From: Streptomyces tailanensis
Lineage (GTDB): Bacteria > Actinomycetota > Actinomycetes > Streptomycetales > Streptomycetaceae
Assembly: GCF_008386495.1 (NCBI RefSeq)
Contig: NZ_VTHJ01000004.1
Coordinates: 62,001-126,000 of the forward strand
Reading direction: 5' to 3'
Length of the DNA stretch: 64,000 nt
Shown one piece after another: positions 1 to 12,957 of this stretch. Every line of letters starts with the position of its first letter. Position 1 is the first letter of the stretch. The position numbers were made by a program, and so were the translations under genes. A model generated the notes under the pieces. That model did no database searches. It worked only from the letters and a program-made list of their open reading frames with translations, and had not been told where the DNA came from.

Positions 1-527
1 CCGAGCTGGAGACGCGCATCGCGATCCTCCGCAAGAAGGCGGTGCAGGAACAGCTCAACGCCCCGCCGGAGGTACTGGAGTTCATCGCCTCCCGCATCTC
101 GCGCAACATCCGCGAGCTGGAGGGCGCGCTGATCCGGGTGACGGCCTTCGCGTCGCTCAACCGGCAGCCGGTGGACCTGGGCCTCACGGAGATCGTTCTC
201 AAGGACCTGATCCCCGGCGGTGAGGACTCGACGCCGGAGATCACCGCGACGGCCATCATGGCGGCGACCGCCGACTACTTCGGCCTCACGGTCGAGGACC
301 TGTGCGGCAGCTCACGTGGCCGCCAGCTGGTGACGGCCCGGCAGATCGCCATGTATCTGTGCCGCGAGCTGACAGACCTGTCGTTGCCGAAGATCGGCGC
401 GCAGTTCGGCGGCCGCGACCACACCACCGTCATGCACGCCGACCGCAAGATCCGCGCGCTGATGGCCGAGCGGCGCTCCATCTACAACCAGGTGACGGAG
501 CTGACGAACCGCATCAAGAACGGCTGA
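1..527 (+). CDS. dnaA: Chromosomal replication initiator DnaA, C-terminal part (5' end outside window)
   Basis: Only the last 174 codons are present; the reading frame is open from base 3, so the gene begins upstream of the window. DnaA is the AAA+ ATPase that binds DnaA boxes and opens oriC. The fragment covers the end of the AAA+ lid ([16 protein letters not shown]) and domain IV, the DNA-binding helix-turn-helix with the family signature [15 protein letters not shown] near bases 409-450. The protein ends in NRIKNG at a TGA stop. The gene is followed directly by the box-rich origin and then dnaN, the standard actinobacterial order, and the product would bind the boxes listed below. Identity is certain; only the N-terminal domains cannot be judged. 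Confidence 0.98.
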   Translation, partial: ELETRIAILRKKAVQEQLNAPPEVLEFIASRISRNIRELEGALIRVTAFASLNRQPVDLGLTEIVLKDLIPGGEDSTPEITATAIMAATADYFGLTVEDLCGSSRGRQLVTARQIAMYLCRELTDLSLPKIGAQFGGRDHTTVMHADRKIRALMAERRSIYNQVTELTNRIKNG

Positions 528-1418
528 CAGAAGGCCGTCTACGTCGCTGAGGGCGCCCCGGGACGAGTTCCCGAGGGCGCCCTCGGCGTTCCTGTGGCAC
601 CTGCCGACCGCTTCCCCCGTCGCCCGGCCGTCATCAGCTGTTCGAATACTTGCCGCGTTACGGCCTTCCTCCACAGATTCGGTGACTTTTTCCCGTCCAC
701 ACCCTGGGGACCGGGAAGTTATGCAGATCGTGTCCACAGGGCAGGCTGTTGAGGGATCATCGGGCCAGGTCAGCCACCTGTGGATCCGTGGACGAAAGAT
801 CTCCACAGGCTGTGGACAAAGCGGAGATCCACAGACTGTGGACGAAGTTGTCCACCGACGACCCACAGGCTGCGGCCGATTGTCCCCAGTGATCGCCCGC
901 TTCTCCACATGGCTGTCCACTGTTCGGCAAGCCTGAGCGCCTTCTCACCGTGTCGAGTGAAAGGCGTCACACGAAGTTGCCCGGTTGGCCTGTGGGAAAG
1001 GCGGGTAAACCTGGGGACGCCGCTGGGGAGAAGTGCCCTGGGGCTGTGCACGGTGTGTGCAGAACTTTCTGTTCTCCACAGAGACCCCTGGTTGTCCACC
1101 GCCTCCACCCACAGGCCCCGTGGACAAAATCTGCCGCCTGAGCTGCGGAAACGGGGTTATCCACGGTTTCCACAGGCCCTACTACTACTCCCAACTAGAG
1201 AGAGCTGGGAATCCGTTTCGAAGTGGGTCCTGTGCACAACTCGCTCCCGGCTGCCTGACCGCGCCTCGTCACGACTTGACCCCGAGAGGCTCCGAGTGTC
1301 AGTGGCGTGCGTCAGACTGGTCCCCGGTGTCCTTCCCCTCACAGGAGCCAGCGACACCGAGACAGACGACGAAGCCAGGCAGGGCGAGAAGCGCCGGCAA
1401 CAGCAGGAGGCGGCAACA
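528..1418. other. oriC: Chromosomal origin of replication oriC (dnaA-dnaN intergenic region with DnaA boxes)
   Basis: This 0.9-kb gene-free stretch between dnaA and dnaN is dense in DnaA boxes on both strands. Boxes that fit the Streptomyces consensus (T/C)(T/C)(G/A/C)TCCACA exactly lie at 667-675, 693-701, 811-819 (reverse TTGTCCACA), 837-845 (reverse), 901-909 and 1072-1080. One-mismatch copies include 730-738, 848-856, 1092-1100, 1120-1128 and 1157-1165. Streptomyces oriC is known to carry about twenty such boxes in two clusters, which fits. Open frames running through the region are the usual high-GC shadows and lack ribosome sites. Confidence 0.95.
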
Positions 1419-2549
1419 GTGAAGATCCGGGTGGAACGCGACGTACTCGCGGAGGCAGTGGCCTGGGCGGCGCGCAGCCTCCCGGCCCGTCCGCCGGCGC
1501 CTGTCCTCGCCGGCCTCCTTCTGAAGGCTGAGGACGGCCAGCTGAGCCTGTCCAGCTTCGACTACGAGGTCTCCGCGCGCGTCTCCGTGGAGGCGGAGGT
1601 CGACGAGGAGGGCACGGTCCTCGTCTCGGGCCGTCTCCTCGCGGACATCTGCCGAGCCCTCCCCAACCGCCCGGTGGAGATTTCCACAGACGGTGTACGG
1701 GCGACCGTGGTCTGCGGCTCCTCGCGGTTCACCCTCCACACACTGCCTGTGGAGGAGTACCCGTCGCTGCCGCAGATGCCGAACGCCACGGGCACCGTCC
1801 CCGGCGAGATCTTCGCCTCCGCGGCCGCCCAGGTGGCCATCGCCGCCGGGCGTGACGACACGCTGCCCGTCCTCACCGGTGTGCGCATCGAGATCGAGGG
1901 CGACACCGTCACGCTGGCGTCCACCGACCGCTACCGCTTCGCGGTCCGTGAGTTCCTGTGGAAGCCGGAGAACCCGGAGGCGTCCGCGGTCGCCCTGGTA
2001 CCCGCCAAGACGCTCCTGGACACCGCCAAGGCGCTCACGAGCGGCGACAGCGTCATCCTGGCGCTGTCCGGCTCGGGCGCGGGCGAGGGCCTGATCGGTT
2101 TTGAGGGCGCCGGCCGTCGTACGACGACGCGTCTCCTCGAGGGCGACCTCCCGAAGTACCGCACGCTGTTCCCGACGGAGTTCAACAGCGTGGCCGTCAT
2201 CGAGACCGCCCCGTTCGTGGAGGCCGTCAAGCGCGTGGCCCTGGTCGCCGAGCGGAACACCCCGGTGCGGCTGAGCTTCGAGCAGGGCGTGCTGATTCTG
2301 GAGGCCGGCTCCAGCGACGACGCACAGGCTGTGGAAAGGGTCGACGCCCAGCTGGAGGGCGACGACATCTCGATCGCCTTCAACCCGACGTTCCTCCTGG
2401 ACGGCCTGAGCGCCATCGACTCCCCGGTCGCCCAGCTGTCCTTCACGACGTCCACGAAGCCCGCGCTGCTCAGCGGCAAGCCGGCGGTGGACGCGGAGGC
2501 GGACGAGGCCTACAAGTACCTGATCATGCCGGTGCGGCTGAGCGGCTGA
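1419..2549 (+). CDS. dnaN: DNA polymerase III beta subunit (sliding clamp)
   Basis: The protein is 376 residues, the normal size for an actinobacterial beta clamp. The homodimeric ring holds DNA polymerase III on the template and is also a docking site for repair and replication factors. The sequence starts VKIRVERDVLAEAVAWAARS and ends in the clamp C-terminus YKYLIMPVRLSG; the three clamp folds are recognisable, including LAGLLLKAEDGQLSLSSFD in domain I and DTLPVLTGVRIEIEGD in domain II. The GTG start at 1419 was chosen because AGGAGG lies eight bases upstream (1405-1410) and the protein begins in register with family members. A much longer in-frame reading extends upstream through oriC and is not real. 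The gene is followed by a DnaA box and gnd. Confidence 0.97.
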   Translation: MKIRVERDVLAEAVAWAARSLPARPPAPVLAGLLLKAEDGQLSLSSFDYEVSARVSVEAEVDEEGTVLVSGRLLADICRALPNRPVEISTDGVRATVVCGSSRFTLHTLPVEEYPSLPQMPNATGTVPGEIFASAAAQVAIAAGRDDTLPVLTGVRIEIEGDTVTLASTDRYRFAVREFLWKPENPEASAVALVPAKTLLDTAKALTSGDSVILALSGSGAGEGLIGFEGAGRRTTTRLLEGDLPKYRTLFPTEFNSVAVIETAPFVEAVKRVALVAERNTPVRLSFEQGVLILEAGSSDDAQAVERVDAQLEGDDISIAFNPTFLLDGLSAIDSPVAQLSFTTSTKPALLSGKPAVDAEADEAYKYLIMPVRLSG

Positions 2550-2570
2550 GCGGCCCGACGACCTTCGCGG

Positions 2571-2579
2571 TTGTCCACA
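2571..2579 (+). promoter_or_regulatory. DnaA box downstream of dnaN
   Basis: A perfect TTGTCCACA lies 21 bases after the dnaN stop, outside the main origin, in the dnaN-gnd gap. It has the preferred Streptomyces box sequence. Confidence 0.6.
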
Positions 2580-2746
2580 ATGCTGTGGGGCCCGGTGGAT
2601 GGATCACCGGGCCCTCGGCACGAAGCCGCAGGTCGGAGGCAACGTATGAGCGGGTATGCCCACAGGTGTGCGTGAGCGTCCGGGTTTAGGGTCGTGTGTG
2701 GGTACGCAGGTGCCCTCATGCCACGTCGCAACCTAAGGAACAACTG

Positions 2747-3622
2747 ATGGAGCTCGGTCTCGTCGGCCTCGGCAAGATGGGCGGCAACATGCGCGAGCGG
2801 ATCCGCCGCGCCGGCCACACCGTCATCGGATACGACCGGAACCCGGATCTCGCCGATGTCCACAGCCTCGAAGAGCTTGTGGGCAAGCTCAAGGGCCCCC
2901 GCGTCGTGTGGGTGATGGTCCCGGCCGGTGCCGCCACTCAGTCGACCATCGACGAGCTCGCCGAGCTCCTGCAGCCCGGCGACGTGGTCGTGGACGGCGG
3001 GAACTCGCGCTGGACGGACGACGAGAAGCACGCCGGGGAACTCGCGGCCAAGGGCATCGGTTTCGTCGACTGCGGCGTCTCCGGCGGTGTCTGGGGCCTG
3101 GAGAACGGCTACGCGCTGATGTACGGCGGCGACGCCGAGAACGTCGCCAAGGTGCGGCCGATCTTCGACGCGCTGAAGCCCGAGGGCGACCTCGGCTCGG
3201 TGCACGCCGGCAAGGTCGGCGCCGGGCACTTCGCGAAGATGGTCCACAACGGCATTGAGTACGCGATGATGCAGGCGTACGCCGAGGGCTGGGAGCTGCT
3301 GGAGAAGGTCGCCTCGGTGACGGACGTCCGTGAGGTGTTCCGCTCCTGGCAGGAGGGCACGGTCATCCGCTCCTGGCTGCTGGACCTCGCGGTCAACGCC
3401 CTTGACGAGGACGAGCACTTGGAGCGGCTCAAGGGTTATGCACAGGACTCGGGCGAGGGCCGCTGGACCGTGGAGGCCGCCATCGACCACGCCGTGCCGC
3501 TGCCCGCGATCACGGCCTCGCTCTTCGCGCGGTTCGCCTCGCGTCAGGAGGACTCCCCGCAGATGAAGATGATCGCGGCGTTGCGGAACCAGTTCGGCGG
3601 CCACGCGGTCGAGAAGAAGTAG
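2747..3622 (+). CDS. gnd: 6-phosphogluconate dehydrogenase, decarboxylating (short YqeC-type)
   Basis: The 291-residue product is an NAD(P)-dependent enzyme of the oxidative pentose phosphate pathway that converts 6-phosphogluconate to ribulose 5-phosphate and CO2. The N-terminal Rossmann motif [12 protein letters not shown] is at residues 4-15. Further family blocks are [12 protein letters not shown], the substrate loop [14 protein letters not shown], and the catalytic lysine region [19 protein letters not shown]. At about 290 residues it is the short, tetrameric type rather than the 470-residue type. The ATG at 2747 follows AAGGAA. Its place between dnaN and recF is typical of Streptomyces and has no known functional link to replication. 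Confidence 0.94.
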   Translation: MELGLVGLGKMGGNMRERIRRAGHTVIGYDRNPDLADVHSLEELVGKLKGPRVVWVMVPAGAATQSTIDELAELLQPGDVVVDGGNSRWTDDEKHAGELAAKGIGFVDCGVSGGVWGLENGYALMYGGDAENVAKVRPIFDALKPEGDLGSVHAGKVGAGHFAKMVHNGIEYAMMQAYAEGWELLEKVASVTDVREVFRSWQEGTVIRSWLLDLAVNALDEDEHLERLKGYAQDSGEGRWTVEAAIDHAVPLPAITASLFARFASRQEDSPQMKMIAALRNQFGGHAVEKK

Positions 3623-3717
3623 CCCACGGCACAGAACGTAAGAACGAACGGTCGACGAGAAGTAATCCACAGGGCCGCACAGCGGTCCACAAGCCTGGGG
3701 GAGGTCGGCACCCGACC

Positions 3718-4842
3718 ATGCACGTCACGCATCTGTCGCTGGCCGACTTCCGCTCGTACGCCCGGGTCGAGGTCCCGCTCGACCCGGGCGTCACCGCGTT
3801 CGTGGGCCCCAATGGGCAGGGCAAGACGAACCTGGTCGAGGCCGTCGGCTATCTCGCGACCCTCGGCAGCCATCGCGTCTCCTCCGACGCGCCGCTGGTC
3901 CGCATGGGCGCCGACCGCGCGGTGATCCGGGCGCAGGTGCGCCAGGGGGAGCGTCAGCAGCTGATCGAGCTGGAGCTGAACCCCGGTAAGGCCAATCGCG
4001 CCCGTATCAACAGGTCCTCGCAGGTCAGACCGCGTGATGTGCTCGGCATCATACGGACGGTGCTGTTCGCGCCCGAGGACCTCGCCCTGGTCAAGGGCGA
4101 CCCCGGGGAGCGGCGTCGTTTCCTCGACGAGCTGATCACCGCGCGGGCGCCCCGCATGGCGGGCGTGCGCTCCGACTACGAGCGGGTCCTCAAGCAGCGC
4201 AACACCCTCCTCAAGACGGCCGCGCTGGCCCGCCGTCACGGGGGCCGCACCATGGACCTGTCGACGCTCGACGTGTGGGACCAGCACCTCGCGCGCGTGG
4301 GCGCCGAACTACTCGCCCAGCGTCTGGACCTGGTCGCGGCCGTCCAGCCGCTGACCGACAAGGCGTACGAGCAGCTGGCGCCCGGCGGCGGCCCGGTGAG
4401 TCTGGAATACAAACCCTCCTCGCCCGGCATCGTCGGCCACGCGCGCGAGGAGCTGTACGAGCAGCTGATGGCCGCCCTCGTCGAGGCCCGCAAGCAGGAG
4501 ATCGAGCGGGGCGTCACCCTCGTCGGACCCCACCGGGACGACGTGATAATCAAACTTGGTCAGCTGCCCGCCAAGGGATACGCCTCCCACGGCGAGTCCT
4601 GGTCGTACGCCCTGGCGCTGCGCCTCGCCTCGTACGACCTGCTGCGGGCCGAGGGCAACGAGCCGGTGCTGATCCTGGACGACGTCTTCGCCGAGTTGGA
4701 CACCCGCCGCAGGGAGCGCCTGGCGGAGTTGGTCGCGCCGGGCGAGCAGGTGCTGGTGACCGCGGCGGTCGACGACGACGTACCGGGCGTACTGACGGGG
4801 ACACGGTACGCCGTCTCCGACGGGACGGTGGAGCGCGTATGA
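3718..4842 (+). CDS. recF: DNA replication and repair protein RecF
   Basis: The product (374 residues) is an SMC-like ABC ATPase that binds single/double-strand DNA junctions and helps load RecA at gaps through RecFOR. The Walker A motif [13 protein letters not shown] is near residues 29-41. The ABC signature region lies around [14 protein letters not shown] and Walker B/D-loop is [12 protein letters not shown] near residues 318-330. The start [19 protein letters not shown] is characteristic. The stop overlaps the ATG of the next gene by four bases (ATGA), so the two are co-translated, as usual in actinobacterial dnaA regions. Confidence 0.97.
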   Translation: MHVTHLSLADFRSYARVEVPLDPGVTAFVGPNGQGKTNLVEAVGYLATLGSHRVSSDAPLVRMGADRAVIRAQVRQGERQQLIELELNPGKANRARINRSSQVRPRDVLGIIRTVLFAPEDLALVKGDPGERRRFLDELITARAPRMAGVRSDYERVLKQRNTLLKTAALARRHGGRTMDLSTLDVWDQHLARVGAELLAQRLDLVAAVQPLTDKAYEQLAPGGGPVSLEYKPSSPGIVGHAREELYEQLMAALVEARKQEIERGVTLVGPHRDDVIIKLGQLPAKGYASHGESWSYALALRLASYDLLRAEGNEPVLILDDVFAELDTRRRERLAELVAPGEQVLVTAAVDDDVPGVLTGTRYAVSDGTVERV

Positions 4843-5372
4843 GCGGATCCGAGGGAACCCCGAAGCCTCCCGAGCCCTCCGGTGTGGACCTCGCGCGCGT
4901 GGCGCTGCGCGCCGCCAAGGAAGCCGCACGCGCGCGTGGGGATGCCGCGCAGCAGAAGAAGCAGGCGCGACGTGGTGGCGGTCTGCGCTCCGGAGCGCGA
5001 GCCGACGGCCGTGATCCGATGGCCCTCGGCTCCGCCATCAACCGGCTGATCACCGAGCGCGGCTGGGAGACCCCGGCCGCCGTCGGCGGGGTCATGGGCC
5101 GCTGGCCGCAGATCGTCGGCGAGGACCTGGCCAAGCGCTGCGTGCCGGAGAGATACGACGAGGACGAGCGGGTCCTGCACGTGCGGTGCGACTCCACGGC
5201 GTGGGCGACGAACGTGCGGATGCTGGCACCGCAACTGGTCGCCCGGCTCAACGAGGACCTCGGGCACGGCACGGTACGGCTGCTCAAGGTGCACGGCCCC
5301 GACGGTTCCGCCCGTCGCTACGGTCCTCTGCGCGCCCCGGGGAGCACCGGTCCCGGCGATACCTACGGGTGA
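4839..5372 (+). CDS. DUF721 / DciA-like protein
   Basis: The 177-residue protein has a basic, low-complexity N-terminus ([21 protein letters not shown]) followed by the DUF721 domain ([35 protein letters not shown] and [18 protein letters not shown]). Bacterial DciA proteins of this family interact with the replicative helicase DnaB in species without DnaC. That role is known for the family and is inferred here. The ATG overlaps the recF stop as ATGA, so it is translationally coupled to recF. It sits between recF and gyrB in most actinobacteria, consistent with a replication role. Confidence 0.88.
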   Translation: MSGSEGTPKPPEPSGVDLARVALRAAKEAARARGDAAQQKKQARRGGGLRSGARADGRDPMALGSAINRLITERGWETPAAVGGVMGRWPQIVGEDLAKRCVPERYDEDERVLHVRCDSTAWATNVRMLAPQLVARLNEDLGHGTVRLLKVHGPDGSARRYGPLRAPGSTGPGDTYG

Positions 5373-7837
<2,465 letters not shown>

Positions 7838-7879
7838 GTCGGTCCCAGCTGACCGCACCAGGAAGGATCCTCACCAGCA

Positions 7880-10474
<2,595 letters not shown>

Positions 10475-10492
10475 CACGAGGAGTGAGTCAGC

Positions 10493-11302
10493 GTGAGCGG
10501 AGCCACGGGCGCCGGATCGTCCGGTTCTTCGGCCGGCCCTTCGACCGGTGCGGAGGCGGACGGCGGCGGCCGTGGCTCCGCCGCGCGTGCGATGGACACG
10601 CACACCACCCAGCTGAAGGCGATCAAGCCGAGTGCGGCCGACTCGTCGTCGCCCGACGGGCAGGGATCCCAGGGGGGAACCGTGACGGACACCCGGGGTT
10701 CGCAGACCCAGCAGCAGCAGCAGTCAGGCCCGGCCGCGGCCAAGGGCGGGCCCGGCCCGGCTCCTGCCCAGGCACAGCCGCACGCGCAGCCACCGGCCCA
10801 GGCCGGTGGCTCGGCACTGCCCGGGGAGCGGCGGCCGCAGCAGCAGGGCCCGTACCACCCGCCGCAGGCCTACCAGCCGGCCCCCGAGGGTGCCTCGCGC
10901 AAGCCGCGTACGGGGGCGCGTACGACGCCGCGTACGCGTAAGGCACGGCTGCGGGTGGCCAAGGCCGACCCGTGGTCCGTGATGAAGGTCAGCTTCCTGC
11001 TCTCCATCGCCCTCGGCATCTGCACCGTCGTCGCGGCGGCGGTGCTGTGGATGGTCATGAACGCGATGGGCGTCTTCTCGACGGTCGGTGCCACCATCTC
11101 CGAGGCCACCGGCTCGAACGAGTCCAACGGCTTCGATCTGCAGTCGTTCCTGTCGCTGCCCAACGTGCTGATCTTCACCGCGATCATCGCGGTCATCGAC
11201 GTCGTCCTCGCCACCGCCCTCGCCACCCTCGGTGCCTTCATCTACAACCTCTCCGCGGGCTTCGTGGGCGGCATCGAGCTGACGCTGGCCGAGGACGAGT
11301 AA
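10493..11302 (+). CDS. DUF3566 family membrane protein
   Basis: The 269-residue protein has a long disordered N-terminal half rich in Gln, Pro and Ala, a basic stretch (RTTPRTRKARLRVAKADPWSVMK) and the DUF3566 domain. That domain carries two transmembrane helices, one around FLLSIALGICTVVAAAVLWMV and another around VLIFTAIIAVIDVVLATALATL. The protein ends IELTLAEDE. The gene lies 18 bases after gyrA and probably belongs to the gyrBA operon; GAGGAG precedes the GTG. Members of this family are found after gyrA in nearly all actinobacteria, but the function is not established. Confidence 0.9.
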   Translation: MSGATGAGSSGSSAGPSTGAEADGGGRGSAARAMDTHTTQLKAIKPSAADSSSPDGQGSQGGTVTDTRGSQTQQQQQSGPAAAKGGPGPAPAQAQPHAQPPAQAGGSALPGERRPQQQGPYHPPQAYQPAPEGASRKPRTGARTTPRTRKARLRVAKADPWSVMKVSFLLSIALGICTVVAAAVLWMVMNAMGVFSTVGATISEATGSNESNGFDLQSFLSLPNVLIFTAIIAVIDVVLATALATLGAFIYNLSAGFVGGIELTLAEDE

Positions 11303-11411
11303 GCGTCCTCTCTCAGCGACGTGTGAGCCGGGGGACGGCGTAAAACGCAGTCCCCTACGGGGTGTCCCACCTCGTCAAGGGCGGCCACCGGCCCCCTCCA
11401 GGTATCGATTT

Positions 11412-11440
11412 TGGGACTGCCCACGTCGTGCGCTAATCTT
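11412..11440 (+). promoter_or_regulatory. Predicted tRNA-Ile promoter
   Basis: A TTGGGA hexamer (11412-11417) and TAATCT (11435-11440) are separated by exactly 17 bases, 39 bases upstream of the tRNA. The same GTGCTAATCTTC block precedes the tRNA-Leu gene at 43745, which supports it as a -10 element. Confidence 0.6.
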
Positions 11441-11479
11441 CAGGAGTCAGCGCGCGGGACACACACCGCAAAGCGCGGC

Positions 11480-11556
11480 GGGGCTATAGCTCAGTTGGTT
11501 AGAGCGCATCCCTGATAAGGATGAGGCCACAGGTTCAAATCCTGTTAGCCCCACCA
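11480..11556 (+). tRNA. tRNA-Ile (anticodon GAT)
   Basis: The cloverleaf is complete: acceptor GGGGCTA pairs with TAGCCCC, D-loop AGCTCAGTTGGTTAGAGC, anticodon GAT at 11514-11516, T-arm with GGTTCAAATCC, then discriminator A and an encoded CCA at 11554-11556. The 3' half, from the anticodon arm to two bases past CCA, is the left attachment site of the integrated element, and the gene stays intact because the element restores the same sequence. Confidence 0.97.
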
Positions 11557-11558
11557 GC
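11511..11558 (+). repeat. attL: attL, 48-bp core in the tRNA-Ile 3' end
   Basis: The 48 bases from CCTGATAAGG (anticodon arm) through the CCA plus GC are identical to 21098-21145. Identity stops on both sides (C versus A before it, C versus A after it), which defines the core. Confidence 0.95.
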
Positions 11559-11559
11559 C

Positions 11560-11594
11560 AAAAGACCACCTGCTCTTTGAGTAGGTGGTCTTTT
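11560..11594. terminator. Bidirectional hairpin terminator between tRNA-Ile and int
   Basis: AAAAGACCACCT (11560-11571) is perfectly complementary to AGGTGGTCTTTT (11583-11594), with A-runs before and T-runs after. It can therefore stop transcription from the tRNA and from int. It is carried by the element and stands in for the chromosomal hairpin now found beyond attR. Confidence 0.8.
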
Positions 11595-11623
11595 GACATC
11601 ATCGGCTGACATCAGCCGATGAT
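11594..11623. repeat. Candidate left arm-type integrase sites and palindrome at the int stop
   Basis: TGACATCATCGGCTGACA (11594-11611) matches 17 of 18 bases at the right end (20981-20998). In both places TGACA(T/C)CA occurs twice, 13 bases apart, in the same orientation. The left copy also forms a palindrome, 11598-11609 with 11612-11623, that runs over the int stop codon. The position just inside each att core fits arm-type binding sites. Confidence 0.5.
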
Positions 11624-12769
11624 TTGATCTTCCAGTAGCTCGGCGAGCATCTCGGTTGCTTCGCGTTGGTCGGAGCCGACCACGTGCGTGTAGACGTCCA
11701 TGGTCATGCTGATCTGGCTGTGCCGGAGGATCGTCTGAGCGACCTTGGGGTGCACCTTGAGGAAGGCGAGCAGGGTCCCGCAGGTGTGCCGAGCGAGCCT
11801 GACTGTGATCCGACGCACGCCGGCCCGCTTCACGAGGGCGTTGAAGGCTCGGGAGAAGCCCACCGGGTCGGTCAGCCCGCCGCGCTCCGACGAGAAGATC
11901 ACGTCATGGTCCGGCCCTTGCTCCCAGGAGTCCCCAACGATCTGCCGCTCTAGATCTTGCAGTTCCCGACGCTCTTCCAGGGCGCGGGCGCAGAACTCCG
12001 GAAGCGGAAGAACGGCCGTCGAGGAATCGGTCTTGAGGTCCTTGAGGATCAGTCCCACGCCCTTCTCCCGCTGCACCTGCTTGGTCGGGGTGAACTGCCG
12101 GTTCTCAAAGTCGATGTCCTGCCAGCGAAGGCCCAGCACCTCACTCCGGCGGAGACCGAGGACGAGGATCAGAACGCAGGCCGCGTAGAAGCGGTGAGCG
12201 CGGGCAGTCCGCAGGAAGCTGATCGCCTCACGCGCACTCCAGGCCCGTCCTTTGTCCTTGCTGACCTTGGGCATGTCGACCAGAAGCGCGACGTTACGCG
12301 TCAGCAGCTCCTCGCGCATGGCACGGTTGAGGGCGTTCCGGAGCGTACGCAGCACCTCGAAGCGAGTAGCTGCGGGAACCTTCTCGCGCGTCAACGCGGC
12401 CATGCACGTGCGGATCTGAGCCGGCGAGAGCTTCACCATGGGCTTCTTGCCGAGGTGAGGAACGAGGTAGAGCCGCACCTTCGACTCGTACTTGACGTAC
12501 GTGTTGTGCTCGCGATCCGGCTTCACGATGTGCTCAAGCCAGTAGGCCAGCCACTCCCCGAGGCTCCAGGACCGGGACGGCACCGGGATACCGTTGCGCT
12601 CCTGGTCTTGGAGCTTGCCGAGCTTCTCAGCGGCTTCATCCCAGGTCGCGCCGTAGACGTACTTCCGGACGCGGTTGCCCTCGGTGTCGGTGACGTACGC
12701 GGCTCCCTGGTACCGGCCGTCAGCACGCTTGGCGATCGTCCCGCCGCCGTTGGGTCGACGCTTGGCCAT
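11612..12769 (-). CDS. int: Tyrosine recombinase integrase of the AICE
   Basis: The 385-residue protein has an N-terminal AP2-like arm-binding region (MAKRRPNGGGTIAKRADGRY), a SAM-like core-binding domain (residues about 65-160) and a phage-integrase catalytic domain. Catalytic Arg-I is R207 in GLRRSE, Arg-II is R327 in LARHTCGTLL, the later histidine is in ILRHSQ and the nucleophile is Y360 in MDVYTHV. Unusually, the HxxR histidine is arginine (R324, codon AGG); related AICE integrases read HDARHT where this one reads RLARHT. The gene is beside attL and its ATG overlaps the xis stop by one base, so int is the last gene of the rep-xis-int operon. It should recombine tRNA-Ile attB/attP, with activity in doubt. 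Confidence 0.95.
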   Translation of the reverse strand: MAKRRPNGGGTIAKRADGRYQGAAYVTDTEGNRVRKYVYGATWDEAAEKLGKLQDQERNGIPVPSRSWSLGEWLAYWLEHIVKPDREHNTYVKYESKVRLYLVPHLGKKPMVKLSPAQIRTCMAALTREKVPAATRFEVLRTLRNALNRAMREELLTRNVALLVDMPKVSKDKGRAWSAREAISFLRTARAHRFYAACVLILVLGLRRSEVLGLRWQDIDFENRQFTPTKQVQREKGVGLILKDLKTDSSTAVLPLPEFCARALEERRELQDLERQIVGDSWEQGPDHDVIFSSERGGLTDPVGFSRAFNALVKRAGVRRITVRLARHTCGTLLAFLKVHPKVAQTILRHSQISMTMDVYTHVVGSDQREATEMLAELLEDQIIG

Positions 12770-12957
12770 CAGGCAGCCTCTCCGAGTCGGCCAACGATGA
12801 AGTCCCGTACGGAGTCAGCCGGGATGCGACGGCAACCGTCGATCTTGATCGAGACCAGGCGATGCGTGCGGATCAGGTCGTAGACCTTGGTCCGGCCGAC
12901 CTTGAGCTGCGCCATGGTCTCCGGCACCGTGAGCAGCACCGGGGCGGCGATGGTCAT
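12769..12957 (-). CDS. xis: Excisionase (Xis), MerR-like helix-turn-helix
   Basis: The 62-residue protein is a small winged-helix DNA-binding domain of the excisionase/HTH_17 type: LTVPETMAQLKVGRTKVYDLIRTHRLVSIKIDGCRRIPADSVRDFI. In AICEs such proteins direct the integrase towards excision. Its ATG overlaps the rep stop by four bases (ATGA on the coding strand) and its stop overlaps the int start, so rep, xis and int are translationally coupled. This is the standard pSAM2-type arrangement. Confidence 0.93.
   Translation of the reverse strand: MTIAAPVLLTVPETMAQLKVGRTKVYDLIRTHRLVSIKIDGCRRIPADSVRDFIVGRLGEAA

Noticed and set aside
780..1418. In-frame extension of dnaN through oriC
   Set aside because: The frame is open only because of GC bias. 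DnaA boxes fill the region, and the GTG at 1419 has a good AGGAGG and the conserved N-terminus.
3661..3675. AATCCACAGG before recF as a DnaA box
   Set aside because: The first positions do not fit the consensus, and similar CCACAG strings are common in this GC-rich DNA.
12154..12883. Plus-strand frame opposite int
   Set aside because: It is antisense to a clear integrase and shows no family features.
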